A stretch of DNA of 64,000 nucleotides from RYN-230 sp963841695 (GCA_963841695.1 CAWJDQ010000004.1:310001-374000); one strand, 5' to 3'; positions 1 to 11,264 are shown, counted from the stretch's first letter. The notes: a model not told the origin generated them from the letters alone. Numbers and translations: made by a program.

Positions 1-369
1 CTCGCCGGGTGGCACACCAGTAACACCAGTGACGCGAGGCTTTAGCAGCACGTCGTGATCATGGGTTTGCTGTTGTCCTGGCGACAGTAATCCCATGATC
101 ACGACGCGGCAGATGCGGGCCAGAGCTCACACGGGTAACACCAGCCACGCAGGTCGCGGAGATCGACCGGGCGTCGCACGAGGACGGCCATTTCTGGCCA
201 CGAGGGTGACGCCGCGTCAATGCGTACCCCGAATGTCCCGCTCAGGCGGCACGAATGGGGTGAGGAGACGTGGGTGAGCCGGCCAGCGCGATTTTCGTTG
301 CGGACAACGGATTGGGGAGCTGGCGGGAAGGTCCGGCGGCCGGCCTCAGCCTGCGGGGCGGGCGGGTCC
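1..369. other. non-coding left edge with hairpin and direct repeats
   Basis: No convincing gene lies here; open frames in this stretch run antisense to, or out of frame with, the ligase that ends at 370. It holds the 15-bp stem-loop at 51-106 and two imperfect copies of a repeat starting GTAACACCAG (20-39 and 135-153) on either side of it. The remainder up to 369 is the 3' flank of the minus-strand ligase gene, and I see no clear terminator hairpin there. Confidence 0.5.
51..106. repeat. perfect 15-bp inverted repeat (stem-loop)
   Basis: CGTCGTGATCATGGG at 51-65 is exactly complementary to 92-106. The 26-nt loop carries a second weak stem (CTGT near 70-73 with ACAG near 84-87). The element is clearly more AT-rich than its surroundings. 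It could be a bidirectional terminator, a dispersed palindromic repeat or a mobile-element end. No T-tract follows it, and the type cannot be settled from one copy. Confidence 0.75.
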
Positions 370-2082
370 TTACCGCAGGGACTGCGAACCGTCGTAGTGG
401 GCGGCGTGGGTGGCCCGCAGCCGGTACTTGAGGACCTTGCCGCCCACGGTCTCCGGCAGGGCGTCGGCGAACACCACGGACTTGGGGGTCTCGTAGCCGG
501 CCAGGGCGGCGCGGCAGTGCGCGATGAGCTCGGCCTCGGTCGTGGTGTCGCCGGGCGTGCGGACCACGACCGCGGTGACCGCCTCGCCCCAGTGCTCGTG
601 CGGCAGCCCGATGACCGCCGCCTTGGCCACCCCCGGGTGCAGGGCGAGCACGGCTTCCACCCGCAGGCTGGAGACGTTCTCCCCGCCGGTCTTGACGATG
701 TCCTTGTAGCGGTCCAGCATCACCCGCAGCCCCTCGTCGTCGTAGACGCAGCTGTCGCCGGAGTGGAACCAGCCGAAGCGGAACGCCTCCCGGGTGGCCG
801 CCCCGTCCCGGTAGTAGCCGGACATCATCGACGGGGAGCGGTAGACCGCCTCGCCCGGCGTCCCCGGCGAATCCCGCAGGTCGTGCCCTTCCGTGTCGAG
901 CACGGTCGAGGCGAGCACCGGGCTCGGCACGCCCACGTAGTTCTGCTTGGGCGCGGTGCGCGCGTACAGCCCGGGCCACCGGTCCGGCCAGAACCGGTGG
1001 CAGGAGATGGATTCGGTCTGCCCGAAGATCTCGAAGACCAGCAGGTCGTCACCGCAATGCTGCTTCATCGACGCCAGCGTGGCCGGGGGCAGCGCCGCCC
1101 AGCCGTAGACGATGACCTTCAGGCTGTGCACGTCGAGCCCGGGCCGCCGGTTGAGCGCCGCGTCCAGGGCGATCACCATCGCGGGCGAGCCGGCCCACAG
1201 CGCGGTCACCCGCTCCTGCGCGATCATCTCGGCGATGCGGACCGGGTCCGGCTTGCGGCCCAGCACGAGGGTGCCGCCGGAGAGGAACACCGAGTAGGTG
1301 AACGGCTGGTCGCCGACGTGGTAGAGCATCGGCAGGAACGTGCCGACCCGCAGCTCCGACTCGATGCGCAGGCCCCGGGTCAGGGACAGGGCAAACCCGT
1401 AGGCGGCCATGTAGCTGCAGGTGTGCGAGATCATCACGCCCTTGGGCATGGCGGTGGTGCCGGAGGTGAACAGCAGTTCCCAGATGTCGTCCCCGTGGAT
1501 CTCCACGTCCGGCTCGGTGACCGGCTGGCCCGCGACGAAGTCGGTGAACGAGACGCTGCCCGGGACCGGGCCGCCGCCGATGGTGATGGTGACGGCGACC
1601 TCGAGCCCGTTGGCCGCGAACGGTGCCTGGGCGGCCGCCCAGAACTCGGCGTCCACCACCGCCAGCTTGGGCTCGACCAGCCTGATCATGGCCGAGACCA
1701 TGTCCGGGGCCATCATCGGGTTCAGCGGGGCGACCACCAGGCCGGCCTTGGCTGCGGCGATCTTGATCAGGTAGCCCTCGACCGAGTTCTCGCAGAACAG
1801 CATGACCACGTCGCCGCGGTCCAGGCCGCGGGCCAGCAGGGCGTGGGCGATCTGGTTGGCGAGCTGGTCGGCCTGGCGGTAGGTGAGCCGCCGGAACGCG
1901 GGATCCGCGTACGCGCCCTCCCGCCCGACCAGGGCCTCCTGGTCGGGGAAGCTCCACGTCATGCGTTCGAGCAGATCGCCGACGCTGGTGCGCTCCCAGC
2001 GGTGGGTGGCGCGCCGGTGGTGCAGGCTCGTCACATCGAAGTCAGTCGCAGTGAAGTCAGTCGCAGTGAAGTCCGCGGCCAT
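370..2082 (-). CDS. AMP-dependent acyl-CoA synthetase/ligase
   Basis: This 570-residue ANL-superfamily enzyme should activate a carboxylic acid to its acyl-CoA through an acyl-adenylate. The P-loop reads TSGTTAMPKG (about residues 210-219), the adenylation motif is FGQTES, the hinge region reads GWFHSGDSCVYDDEG and RYKDIVKTGGENV, and the C-terminal catalytic Lys lies in the GGKVLKYRLR segment. The start at 2082 is an ATG just after a 15-bp direct duplication that also encodes the N-terminal DFTAT repeats. It is divergent from the carboxylase operon at 2291, so it probably primes the acid that the operon degrades. The substrate is not readable; a medium-chain or terpenoid acid fits the context. 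Confidence 0.9.
   Translation of the reverse strand: MAADFTATDFTATDFDVTSLHHRRATHRWERTSVGDLLERMTWSFPDQEALVGREGAYADPAFRRLTYRQADQLANQIAHALLARGLDRGDVVMLFCENSVEGYLIKIAAAKAGLVVAPLNPMMAPDMVSAMIRLVEPKLAVVDAEFWAAAQAPFAANGLEVAVTITIGGGPVPGSVSFTDFVAGQPVTEPDVEIHGDDIWELLFTSGTTAMPKGVMISHTCSYMAAYGFALSLTRGLRIESELRVGTFLPMLYHVGDQPFTYSVFLSGGTLVLGRKPDPVRIAEMIAQERVTALWAGSPAMVIALDAALNRRPGLDVHSLKVIVYGWAALPPATLASMKQHCGDDLLVFEIFGQTESISCHRFWPDRWPGLYARTAPKQNYVGVPSPVLASTVLDTEGHDLRDSPGTPGEAVYRSPSMMSGYYRDGAATREAFRFGWFHSGDSCVYDDEGLRVMLDRYKDIVKTGGENVSSLRVEAVLALHPGVAKAAVIGLPHEHWGEAVTAVVVRTPGDTTTEAELIAHCRAALAGYETPKSVVFADALPETVGGKVLKYRLRATHAAHYDGSQSLR
2038..2073. repeat. 15-bp tandem repeat in the ligase 5' end
   Basis: GAAGTCAGTCGCAGT occurs twice in tandem (2038-2052, 2053-2067) followed by a partial third copy. 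It stays in frame and gives the repeated DFTAT residues at the ligase N-terminus, so the duplication is tolerated at the protein level. Confidence 0.85.
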
Positions 2083-2290
2083 CGCCGCTCACGTCCTCTC
2101 TGACGGGCGAGCTCCTGCGGGCCTGGCCCGGCGCCTGTGCTGAGGAGCTGTTGCCGGAGAAGTGACCCGATATTCACTTCAGTCGTCACTGTAGGCACAG
2201 GTGGACCGCTTGAAAAGGCCCAATCGCGATGTGGGCGGCGAGTCTGGCGTGGCAAGTGAATAGGCGTTAACCTCAGACACGACCTCAGGC
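2083..2290. promoter_or_regulatory. divergent promoter region with 9-bp inverted repeat boxes
   Basis: This 208-bp spacer separates the minus-strand ligase from the plus-strand carboxylase operon and must carry both promoters. TATTCACTT (2171-2179) and its exact complement AAGTGAATA (2254-2262) lie about 75 bp apart, one near each gene. Such paired boxes would suit the TetR regulator encoded at 9417 in the same operon. Which protein binds is inference only. Confidence 0.5.
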
Positions 2291-3921
<1,631 letters not shown>

Positions 3922-3934
3922 GCGCGGCCTGCCG

Positions 3935-5957
3935 ATGACCATCAGCAAGCTCCTGATCGCCAACCGCGGCGAGATCGCGTCCCGGATCATCCGCACGGCC
4001 CGGGCGATGGACATCGCCACCGTGGCGGTGTTCTCCGACCCCGACGCCGGCCTGCCGTTCGTGCTCGAGGCCGACGAGGCCGTCCGGCTGCCCGGCGTCG
4101 GCCCCGGCCGAGACCTACCTGCGCGGCGAGGCGCTGATCGCCGCGGCCGCGCGCGACCGGCGCGGACGCGGTGCACCCGGGCTACGGCTTCCTCTCCGAG
4201 AACGCCGGTTTCGCCCGGGCCTGCGCCGCGGCCGGGCTGACCTTCGTCGGGCCGTCGCCGGAGGCCATCGAGGCCATGGGGTCCAAGATCGCCGCGAAGG
4301 AGCTGATGGCGGCCGCGGGCGTGCCCGTGCTGCCGGGGGCGGTGTTCGACGACGGGACCGAGCCAGATCCGGCCGAGCTGCGCAAGGCGGCGGAAGACAT
4401 CGGCTTCCCGGTGCTGGTCAAGGCGGCCTACGGCGGCGGCGGCCGGGGCATGCGGATCGTCCCGGGTCCCGACGAGATCGCCGGGGCGGTGGCCAGCGCC
4501 CGCCGCGAGGCCGCGTCGGCGTTCGGCAACGGCACCGTCTTCCTGGAGCGGTTCGTGGACTCCCCGCGGCACATCGAGGTGCAGATCCTCGGCGACCAGG
4601 CCGGGACCGTGGTGCACCTGTTCGAGCGGGAGTGCTCGATCCAGCGCCGCTACCAGAAGATCATCGAGGAGGCGCCGTCCCCGGCCGTGCGCGAGGACCT
4701 GCGGGCCGAGCTGTGCCGGGCCGCGGTCGCGGCGGGCCAGGCCATCGGCTACGTCGGGCGCCGGGACCGTCGAGTTCGTCCTCGACCCGGCCGGGCGCTT
4801 CTACTTCCTGGAGGTCAACACCCGGCTGCAGGTCGAGCACCCGGTCACCGAGCTGATCACCGGCCTGGACCTGGTCCGGCTGCAGCTGGAGATCGCGGCG
4901 GGCCAGCCGCTGCCGCCGCAGGTCACCGGGGCACGCATCACCGGCCACGCGATCGAGGCCCGGCTCTACGCCGAGGACGTGCCGGCCGGCTACCTGCCCG
5001 CGAGCGGCGACCTGCACACGCTCGAGATCGAGCCCTCTCGACGGTCTTCGCGTGGACGCTGGCTTCGCCTCGGGCACCCGGGTCAGCACGTTCTACGACT
5101 CGATGCTGGCCAAGGTGATCGGGTACGGCCCGACCCGCGACGACGCACGGCGGACGCTGGCCGGGGCACTGTCCCGGGCCCGGCTGCACGGTGTCGTGAC
5201 CAACCGGGACCTGCTGGTGGGCATCCTGCGCGAGCCGGAGTTCGCCGCGGGCGCGATCGACACCGGCTACCTGGCCCGGCACCAGCCGGACGAGCTGTGC
5301 CCGCCAGCCGTGGCGGCCGGGCCCGTGCACCTGCTCGCGGCGGCCCTGGCCGGGCAGGCCCGGCGGCGGGCAGACGGCCCCGGTGCTGGGCACGCTGCCC
5401 TCGGGCTGGCGGAACAACCCCAGCGCCCCGCAGCGGGCGGGCTACCAGCTCGACGGCCAGCCCGCCGAGGTGAGCTACCGCTTCGGCCGGGACGGGCTGC
5501 AGGCCGAGGTGGACGGCACGCCCGGTGGGCGACGTGGTGCTGCACGGTACCCGGCCCGCGCCCGCGCCCGCCGGGCTGGTGCGGATACTGGTGGACCTCG
5601 AGGTCGGCGGGGTGCGGCGGGTCATCGACGTGACCCAGGCCGGCCGCACGTACTACGTGGACAGCGTCGCTGGGGCACAGCGTGCTGACCGAGGCCGACC
5701 GCTTCCCCGACCCGGCGGCCGCCGCGGCGGCGGGCTCCCTGCTCGCGCCGATGCCCGGGACCGTGGTCCGGGTCGAGGCCGCCGTGGGCGACCACGTCGA
5801 GGCGGGCGCCCTGATCCTGGCCATCGAGGCCATGAAGATGGAGCACGCGATCCGCGCGCCCGCCCCGGGCATCGTCACCGAGCTCCCGATCAGCGTCGGC
5901 GCCCAGGTGGACAGCGGGTCGGTGCTCGCCGTCCTGGAGGAGGAACCCCGTGACTGA
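3935..5957 (+). CDS. acyl-CoA carboxylase alpha subunit (biotin carboxylase + BCCP), multiply frameshifted
   Basis: The encoded protein (about 671 residues once reading frames are joined) carries biotin carboxylase and biotinyl carrier domains and charges biotin with bicarbonate and ATP for the beta subunit. Visible landmarks are KLLIANRGEIASRI at the N-terminus, HPGYGFLSEN, the ATP-grasp segment KAAYGGGGRGMR, ERECSIQRRYQKIIEEAPSP, EVNTRLQVEHPVTE and the biotin-attachment motif IEAMKMEH near 5825. Seven +1 shifts (about 4103, 4157, 4757, 5037, 5379, 5522, 5673) interrupt it. Each can be healed by dropping one base. The 3' end overlaps the hydratase start by 8 bp. The gene is therefore either a recent pseudogene or heavily miscalled sequence. 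Confidence 0.8.
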
Positions 5958-6789
5958 CCCGGCCCGTGCTGAGACCGCCGGTGCTGAGATCACCGGTGCC
6001 GAGGCCACCCGGGCCGAGGCCACCCGGGCTGAGGTCGTCCGCTACGAGGTCGTGCGGGGCGTGGCCTGGCTGACCATCGACCGCCCGGAAGCCCGCAACG
6101 CCCTGAGCCAGGCGGTGCGCGACGGCCTGTTCGCCGGGGTGCGCCGGTTCAACGCCGACGACACCGCCCGGGTGCTGGTGCTCACCGGCGCGGGCGACCG
6201 GGCCTTCTGCGCCGGCGGGGACCTCAAGGAGATGGCGGACACCTCGCTGACCGTGCCGCCGCCGGATTTCCTGCCCCAGTTCGGCCGCAACATCGAGGTG
6301 GCCAAGCCGACGATCGCCGCGGTGAACGGGGTCGCGTACGCGGGCGGGTTCCTGCTGGCCCAGAACTGCGACCTGTGCGTGGCCGCCGAATCAGCCCGGT
6401 TCGCCGTGACCGAGGCCAGGGTCGGCCGCGGCTCGCCGTGGGCGGTGCCGCTGTCCTGGCTGGTCCCGCCCCGCCTGGCCATGCAGATCCTGCTCACCGG
6501 CGACCCGCTCAGCGCCGCCCGGGCCTACGAGATCGGCCTGGTCAACCAGGTGGTCCCGGACGCCGAGCTGGGCCCGGCCGTGCAGGCTCTCGCCGAGCGC
6601 ATCGCGGCGAACGCCCCGCTGTCGGTCATGGCGGCCAAGCGCACCGTCTACCTGTCGCTGCGGGACCGGCTGGAGGACGCGTATGCGGAGGCGGACCGCG
6701 TCTGGGAGCCGGTGTACCGCAGCGCGGACGCCCAGGAAGGCCCGGCGGCCTTCCGGGACAAGCGCGCCCCGGTCTGGACCGGCCGCTGA
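5950..6789 (+). CDS. enoyl-CoA hydratase/isomerase family protein
   Basis: A 279-residue crotonase-superfamily enzyme that probably hydrates the carboxylated enoyl-CoA made by the upstream carboxylase. The oxyanion-hole segments are seen as FCAGGDLKEM (about residue 88) and AYAGGFLLAQNCDL. The usual catalytic Glu region reads ARVGRGSPWAVPLS, which differs from classical short-chain hydratases, as expected for isohexenylglutaconyl-/methylglutaconyl-type branches. The GTG start at 5950 overlaps the biotin carboxylase. The N-terminus carries a low-complexity extension with a 15-bp duplicated unit (repeated TRAEA), so the true start could also lie slightly downstream. Its stop overlaps the next ATG. 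Confidence 0.88.
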   Translation: MTDPARAETAGAEITGAEATRAEATRAEVVRYEVVRGVAWLTIDRPEARNALSQAVRDGLFAGVRRFNADDTARVLVLTGAGDRAFCAGGDLKEMADTSLTVPPPDFLPQFGRNIEVAKPTIAAVNGVAYAGGFLLAQNCDLCVAAESARFAVTEARVGRGSPWAVPLSWLVPPRLAMQILLTGDPLSAARAYEIGLVNQVVPDAELGPAVQALAERIAANAPLSVMAAKRTVYLSLRDRLEDAYAEADRVWEPVYRSADAQEGPAAFRDKRAPVWTGR

Positions 6790-7592
6790 TGCCCGCTGAC
6801 CTGCGCGCGCTCACCCTCGACCTGGTCTACGAGTCCGCGTCGCTGGAGGCAATGCTCGGCTCGCTGGCCGCGGACCAGTGGCGGCTCCGCACACCCGCCC
6901 CGGGCTGGACCATCGCCGACCAGGTTTCCCACCTGGCCTACTTCGACGAGACCACGCTGCTGTCGATCCGCGACCCGGAGCGGTTCCGCCGCGAGGCCGC
7001 GGCGCTGGCCGGCCGGGGTGACGACTTCCCCGACCAGATCGCCGCGCAGTACCGCGATCTCGGCCCCGACCAGCTGATGGCCTGGTTCCTGACCGCCCGC
7101 CGGGCTCTGCTTCAGGGATACGGGAGCGCCGATCCGGGGGCCCGGCTGCCCTGGTACGGGCTGGAGATGGGGCCCGCGTCGTCGCTCACCGCCCGGCTGA
7201 TGGAAACCTGGGCGCACGGCCAGGACATCGCCGACACCCTTGGCCTGCAGCGGCCCCCGACCGGGCGGCTGCGCCACATTGCCCACCTGGGCATCCGCAG
7301 CCTGCCCTACAGCTACGCGGTGCACGGCCTGCGGCAGCCGGACGCGCCGATCCGCGTCGAGCTCGTCGCGCCGGACGGCGGCCGGTGGGCCTGGGGGCCC
7401 GCGGATGCCGCCGACCGGGTCAGCGGCACCGCCCTCGACTTCTGCCTGGTGGTCACCCAGCGGCGGCACCGCAGCGACACGGGCCTCGTCGTCGAGGGGG
7501 ACACGGCCCGGCAGTGGATCGGGATCGCGCAGGCCTTCGCCGGCCCGGCCGGGCCGGGCCGCCCGCCGGCCAACCGGGAGGTGCCGGCGTGA
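6789..7592 (+). CDS. TIGR03084-like metal-binding protein (MDMPI/DinB fold)
   Basis: This 267-residue protein has the four-helix N-terminal fold of the mycothiol-dependent maleylpyruvate isomerase/DinB superfamily. The sequence shows the metal-site His in WTIADQVSHLAYFDETT and the second His in ETWAHGQDIAD, the spacing typical of that fold. Homologues often sit between an enoyl-CoA hydratase and an AtuA-like gene, as here. The reaction is unknown; a thiol-cofactor-assisted isomerisation or hydrolysis of a pathway intermediate is plausible. It is translationally coupled on both sides (TGATG with the hydratase, GTGA with the AtuA-like gene). Confidence 0.8.
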   Translation: MPADLRALTLDLVYESASLEAMLGSLAADQWRLRTPAPGWTIADQVSHLAYFDETTLLSIRDPERFRREAAALAGRGDDFPDQIAAQYRDLGPDQLMAWFLTARRALLQGYGSADPGARLPWYGLEMGPASSLTARLMETWAHGQDIADTLGLQRPPTGRLRHIAHLGIRSLPYSYAVHGLRQPDAPIRVELVAPDGGRWAWGPADAADRVSGTALDFCLVVTQRRHRSDTGLVVEGDTARQWIGIAQAFAGPAGPGRPPANREVPA

Positions 7593-9424
7593 CGGCCGCC
7601 CCCGGAGAGCCCCGCCGCGGCGGCCCGCGCCGCCCGGTCCGGATCGCCAACTCCTCCGGCTTCTACGGCGACCGGGCCGCGGCGGCCCGGGAGATGGTCG
7701 AGGGCGGTCCCATCGACGTCCTGACCGGCGACTACCTCGCCGAGCTGACCATGCTGATCTTGTGGAAGGCGCAGCAGAAGGACCCGTCCGCGGGGTACGC
7801 ACGCACCGTGCTCAGCCAGCTGGAGCACGTGCTCGGCACCTGCCTCGACCGCGGCATCACCATCGTCAACAACGCCGGCGGCCTCAACCCCGCGGGCCTG
7901 GCCCGGGAGTTCGGGGCGCTCGCCGAGCGCCTCGGCCTGCACCCGAAGATCGGCTACGTCACCGGCGATGACCTGCTGCCCCGCCTGGGCAGCCTGCTGG
8001 CCAGCGGGCAGGCCCTGGCCCACCTCGACACCGGCCAGCCGCTGGCCGAGGCGGAGGGCAAGCCGGTCACGGCCAACGCCTACCTCGGCGGCTGGGGCAT
8101 CACCGAGGCTCTCCGGGCCGGCGCCGACATCGTCGTCTGCCCGCGGGTCACCGACGCCTCGCTGGTCACCGGGCCCGCCGCCTGGTGGCATGGCTGGCGC
8201 CGGGCGGACTTCGACCAGCTGGCCGGGGCGGTCGTCGCGGGCCACGTGATCGAGTGCGGGCCGCAGGCCACCGGCGGCAACTACTCCTTCCTCGACGAGA
8301 TCACCGACCGCCGCTACCCCGGGTTCCCGATCGCCGAGGTCGCCGCCGACGGCAGCAGCGTGATCACCAAGCACCCGGGCACCGGGGGGCTGGTTTCCCC
8401 CGGCACCATCACCGCCCAGCTGCTCTACGAGATCGCCGAGCCCGGCTACGCCAACCCGGACGTCGTCGCGCACTTCGACACGATCAGGCTCGGCCAGGAC
8501 GGCCCGGACCGGGTGCGGATCTCCGGCACCCGGGGCAGCCCGCCGCCGCCTGCGGCCAAGGTCGCGATCAACTTCCTGGGCGGCTACCGGAACACGATGA
8601 CGCTGGTGCTGACCGGGCTGGACATCGAGGAGAAGGCCGCCTGGGCCGAGCAGGAGCTCTTCGCCATCCTCGGCGGCCGCGACCAGTTCGCTGAGGTCGA
8701 TGTCCGGCTGCTGCGCTTCGACCGGCCCGACGCCCCCACCAACGAGCAGGCCACCGCGCACCTGCGGATCACGGTCAAGGACCCGGACCCGCGTACGGTC
8801 GGCCGGCGCTTCTCCAACGCGACGATGGAGCTGGCCCTCGGCGGGTACGCGGGCTTCCACACCACGACCCCGCCGACGCCGGAGAGCGCGTACGGCGTCT
8901 ACTGGCCCGCGCTCGTGCCCGCTGCCGACGTGCGGCACGCGGTGGTGCTGCCGGACGGCACCACCGTGCCGATCGCGCCCGCCACCCCGCCCGCCTCCCC
9001 GGCCGCCGCATCTCCCGGAGCCGGGTCGGCCAGCGCGGCAGGAGGCGCACCGGGCCCGTGGCCCGCGGGCACGCCCACCGTGGCCGCCCCGCTGGGCCGC
9101 ATCTGCGCCGCCCGCTCCGGCGACAAGGGCGGGAACGCCAACGTCGGGATCTGGACCCGCGATCCGGCCGCCTACCCGTGGCTGCGCGACTACCTCACGG
9201 TCGACCGGCTGCGGATCCTGCTGCCCGAATGCGCCCCGCTCGGCGTGCGCCGCTTCGAGCTGCCCAACCTGCACGCGCTCAACTTCGTCATCACCGGCCT
9301 GCTGGGGGAGGGCGTGGCGTCCTCGACCCGGCCCGACCCCCAGGCCAAGGGCCTAGGCGAATACCTGCGCTCCCGGTCCGCCGACATACCGGCGGTCCTG
9401 CTCGGGCGGGGACCAGATGACTAG
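7589..9424 (+). CDS. AtuA-like acyclic terpene utilization family protein (DUF1446)
   Basis: The 611-residue protein matches the AtuA/DUF1446 family, which is encoded with geranyl-CoA-type carboxylases in citronellol/geraniol degradation operons. Recognisable stretches are IANSSGFYGDR, TGDYLAELTM, NNAGGLNP, PRVTDASLVTGPAAW and, in the C-terminal module, ARSGDKGGNANVG. A Pro/Ala/Gly-rich linker (about residues 465-500) separates the large N-terminal domain from the about 110-residue C-terminal domain, which in some genomes is a separate small protein. The exact chemistry of AtuA is not established. GTG 7589 overlaps the upstream stop and the 3' end overlaps the TetR start. Confidence 0.88.
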   Translation: MTAAPGEPRRGGPRRPVRIANSSGFYGDRAAAAREMVEGGPIDVLTGDYLAELTMLILWKAQQKDPSAGYARTVLSQLEHVLGTCLDRGITIVNNAGGLNPAGLAREFGALAERLGLHPKIGYVTGDDLLPRLGSLLASGQALAHLDTGQPLAEAEGKPVTANAYLGGWGITEALRAGADIVVCPRVTDASLVTGPAAWWHGWRRADFDQLAGAVVAGHVIECGPQATGGNYSFLDEITDRRYPGFPIAEVAADGSSVITKHPGTGGLVSPGTITAQLLYEIAEPGYANPDVVAHFDTIRLGQDGPDRVRISGTRGSPPPPAAKVAINFLGGYRNTMTLVLTGLDIEEKAAWAEQELFAILGGRDQFAEVDVRLLRFDRPDAPTNEQATAHLRITVKDPDPRTVGRRFSNATMELALGGYAGFHTTTPPTPESAYGVYWPALVPAADVRHAVVLPDGTTVPIAPATPPASPAAASPGAGSASAAGGAPGPWPAGTPTVAAPLGRICAARSGDKGGNANVGIWTRDPAAYPWLRDYLTVDRLRILLPECAPLGVRRFELPNLHALNFVITGLLGEGVASSTRPDPQAKGLGEYLRSRSADIPAVLLGRGPDD

Positions 9425-10106
9425 CGCCGCCGCCGAGCCCCCTCACCCGGATCGGGCCCGCGAGCCGCAGCCCCCCGGCCAGCAGCCCCGGGACCAGCGG
9501 CGGCGTGACCCCCGGCGGCGGCAGCGGATCCTCACCGCGGCCGCCGAGCTGGTCGCGGAGCGCGGGTACCACGAGGTCGGCATGGCGGACATCGGCGCCG
9601 CCGCCGGCATCACCGGCCCGGCGATCTACCGGCACTTCGACGGGAAGTCCGCGGTTCTCGTCGCCATGTTCGACCACGTCATCGACGACCTGTCCGGTGA
9701 GGCCAGCGAGATCGTCGCCGTCGGCGGCGACGCCCTGGCCACGCTGCGCGGGCTCATCCAGACACAGGTCCGGTTCGTGCTCCGGGACCGGACGCTGGCG
9801 CAGGTCTACCACAACGAGGTCGCCAACCTTCCCGGGGAGGACCGGCACCGGCTGCGCCGCAAGCAGCGTCTGTACATCGAGGAGTGGGTGCACGTCCTGG
9901 CCCAGCTCCGGCCGGACGCGGGGGACGCGACGGTGCGGGCTCTCGTGCACGCGTCGGTCGGCGCGATCCAGTCCGTGCTCTTCTACTCCAGCGGCCTGGC
10001 CGACGATCAGCTGGCCGCGCTGATGTCGTCCGTCGCCGAGGCGTCCCTGTTCGCCCCCCTGCTAGCCCGGGGGGACGACCCCCCGGCCAAGCCAGCCCGG
10101 AGATGA
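9417..10106 (+). CDS. TetR/AcrR family regulator
   Basis: A 229-residue repressor-type protein with an N-terminal helix-turn-helix (RILTAAAELVAERGYHEVGMADIGAAAGITGPAIYRHFDG, split here by function: recognition helix at GPAIYRHF) and a ligand-binding C-terminal domain. The short Pro-rich leader before the helix-turn-helix is common in actinobacteria. It is embedded between AtuA-like and acyl-CoA dehydrogenase genes, overlapping the former by 8 bp, so it is probably autoregulated with the operon and senses an acyl-CoA intermediate. The paired boxes at 2171-2262 are candidate operators. Confidence 0.9.
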   Translation: MTSAAAEPPHPDRAREPQPPGQQPRDQRRRDPRRRQRILTAAAELVAERGYHEVGMADIGAAAGITGPAIYRHFDGKSAVLVAMFDHVIDDLSGEASEIVAVGGDALATLRGLIQTQVRFVLRDRTLAQVYHNEVANLPGEDRHRLRRKQRLYIEEWVHVLAQLRPDAGDATVRALVHASVGAIQSVLFYSSGLADDQLAALMSSVAEASLFAPLLARGDDPPAKPARR

Positions 10107-10109
10107 CCT

Positions 10110-11264
10110 GTGGATTTCGCTGACCACCCCGACCACGCCGCCATCCGGGACACGGTCGCGGCCATCACCCGGTCCTTCGGCGCTTCGTACTTCAGCGGGC
10201 ACGCCAGGGACCGGACCGCGACCGGCGAGCTGTGGGCCGCCCTGGCCCGGCAGGGGTTCGTCGGGATCAACCTGCCCGAGCGGTTCGGCGGCGGTGGCGC
10301 GGGCCTGGCCGAGCTCACGCTGGTCTGCGAGGAGACCGCCGCCCAGGGCTGCCCCATGCTGCTGCTGCTGGTCTCCAGCGCCATCTCCGGCGAGGTCATC
10401 GCCAGGTACGGCAGCGAGACGCAGCAGAAGACCTGGCTGCCCCAGCTGGCCAGCGGCGAGGCCAGGATCGTGTTCGCCATCACCGAGCCCGACGCCGGCT
10501 CCAACACGCACCGGCTGTCCACCAGCGCGGTACGCGACGGCGACGACTGGATCCTCAACGGAACCAAGTACTTTATCTCCGGCGTCGACGGCGCCGCAGC
10601 CATCCTGGTCGTGGCCCGGACCGGCACGGATCCCCGGACCGGTCACGGCCTGCTGTCCCTGTTCCTGGTGCCGCCGGACGCCCCCGGGCTGACCGCGCAA
10701 CCCCTGCCGGTGGCCGCGGCCCTGCCCGAGCAGCAGTTCACCCTGTACTTCGACGGCGTCCGGGTCGGCCCCGACCAGCTGGTCGGGGACGAGAACGACG
10801 GGTTCACCCAGGTCTTCCACGGCCTGAACCCGGAGCGCATCACCGGCGCGGCGATCTGCGTCGGGATCGGCCGGTACGCGCTGGCCCGGGCGGCCGAATA
10901 TGCGCGGGGCCGGGAAGTCTGGGGTGTCCCGATCGGCACCCACCAGGGCGTGTCCCATCCGCTGGCCAAAGCCAAGATCGAGGTGGAACTGGCCGCGCTG
11001 ATGACCGCCAAGGCCGCCTGGCTGCACGACCACGGCGAGCCCGCCGGGGAGGCGTCCAACATGGCCAAGTACGCCGCCGCGGAAGCCGCGCTGGCCGCGG
11101 TGGACGCGGCGATCCAGACGCACGGCGGCAACGGCCTGGCCGAAGCGTACGGGCTGGTCCCGCTGTGGGGGGTCGCCCGGCTGCTCCGGATCGCCCCGGT
11201 CAACCGCGAGATGATCCTCAACTACGTGGCCGGCCACTCCCTCGGCCTGCCGCGCTCCTACTAG
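10110..11264 (+). CDS. acyl-CoA dehydrogenase
   Basis: A 384-residue FAD-dependent dehydrogenase of the short/medium-chain type that introduces the alpha,beta double bond before carboxylation (a citronellyl-CoA or isovaleryl-CoA dehydrogenase-like step). The fold signatures are FAITEPDAGSN for FAD/substrate binding, GTKYFISGVDGA in the middle beta domain, and QTHGGNGLAEAYGLVPLWGVARLLRIAPVNREMI split over the C-terminal helical domain. GTG 10110 lies 3 bp after the TetR stop. The position corresponding to the catalytic Glu is in the C-terminal helices but I cannot assign it with certainty. Confidence 0.92.
   Translation: MDFADHPDHAAIRDTVAAITRSFGASYFSGHARDRTATGELWAALARQGFVGINLPERFGGGGAGLAELTLVCEETAAQGCPMLLLLVSSAISGEVIARYGSETQQKTWLPQLASGEARIVFAITEPDAGSNTHRLSTSAVRDGDDWILNGTKYFISGVDGAAAILVVARTGTDPRTGHGLLSLFLVPPDAPGLTAQPLPVAAALPEQQFTLYFDGVRVGPDQLVGDENDGFTQVFHGLNPERITGAAICVGIGRYALARAAEYARGREVWGVPIGTHQGVSHPLAKAKIEVELAALMTAKAAWLHDHGEPAGEASNMAKYAAAEAALAAVDAAIQTHGGNGLAEAYGLVPLWGVARLLRIAPVNREMILNYVAGHSLGLPRSY

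Noticed and set aside
220..2103. Long plus-strand open frame opposite the acyl-CoA ligase
   Set aside because: It is His/Arg/Gly-rich antisense translation; the minus strand carries all conserved ANL motifs. Similar long antisense frames elsewhere are due to high GC.
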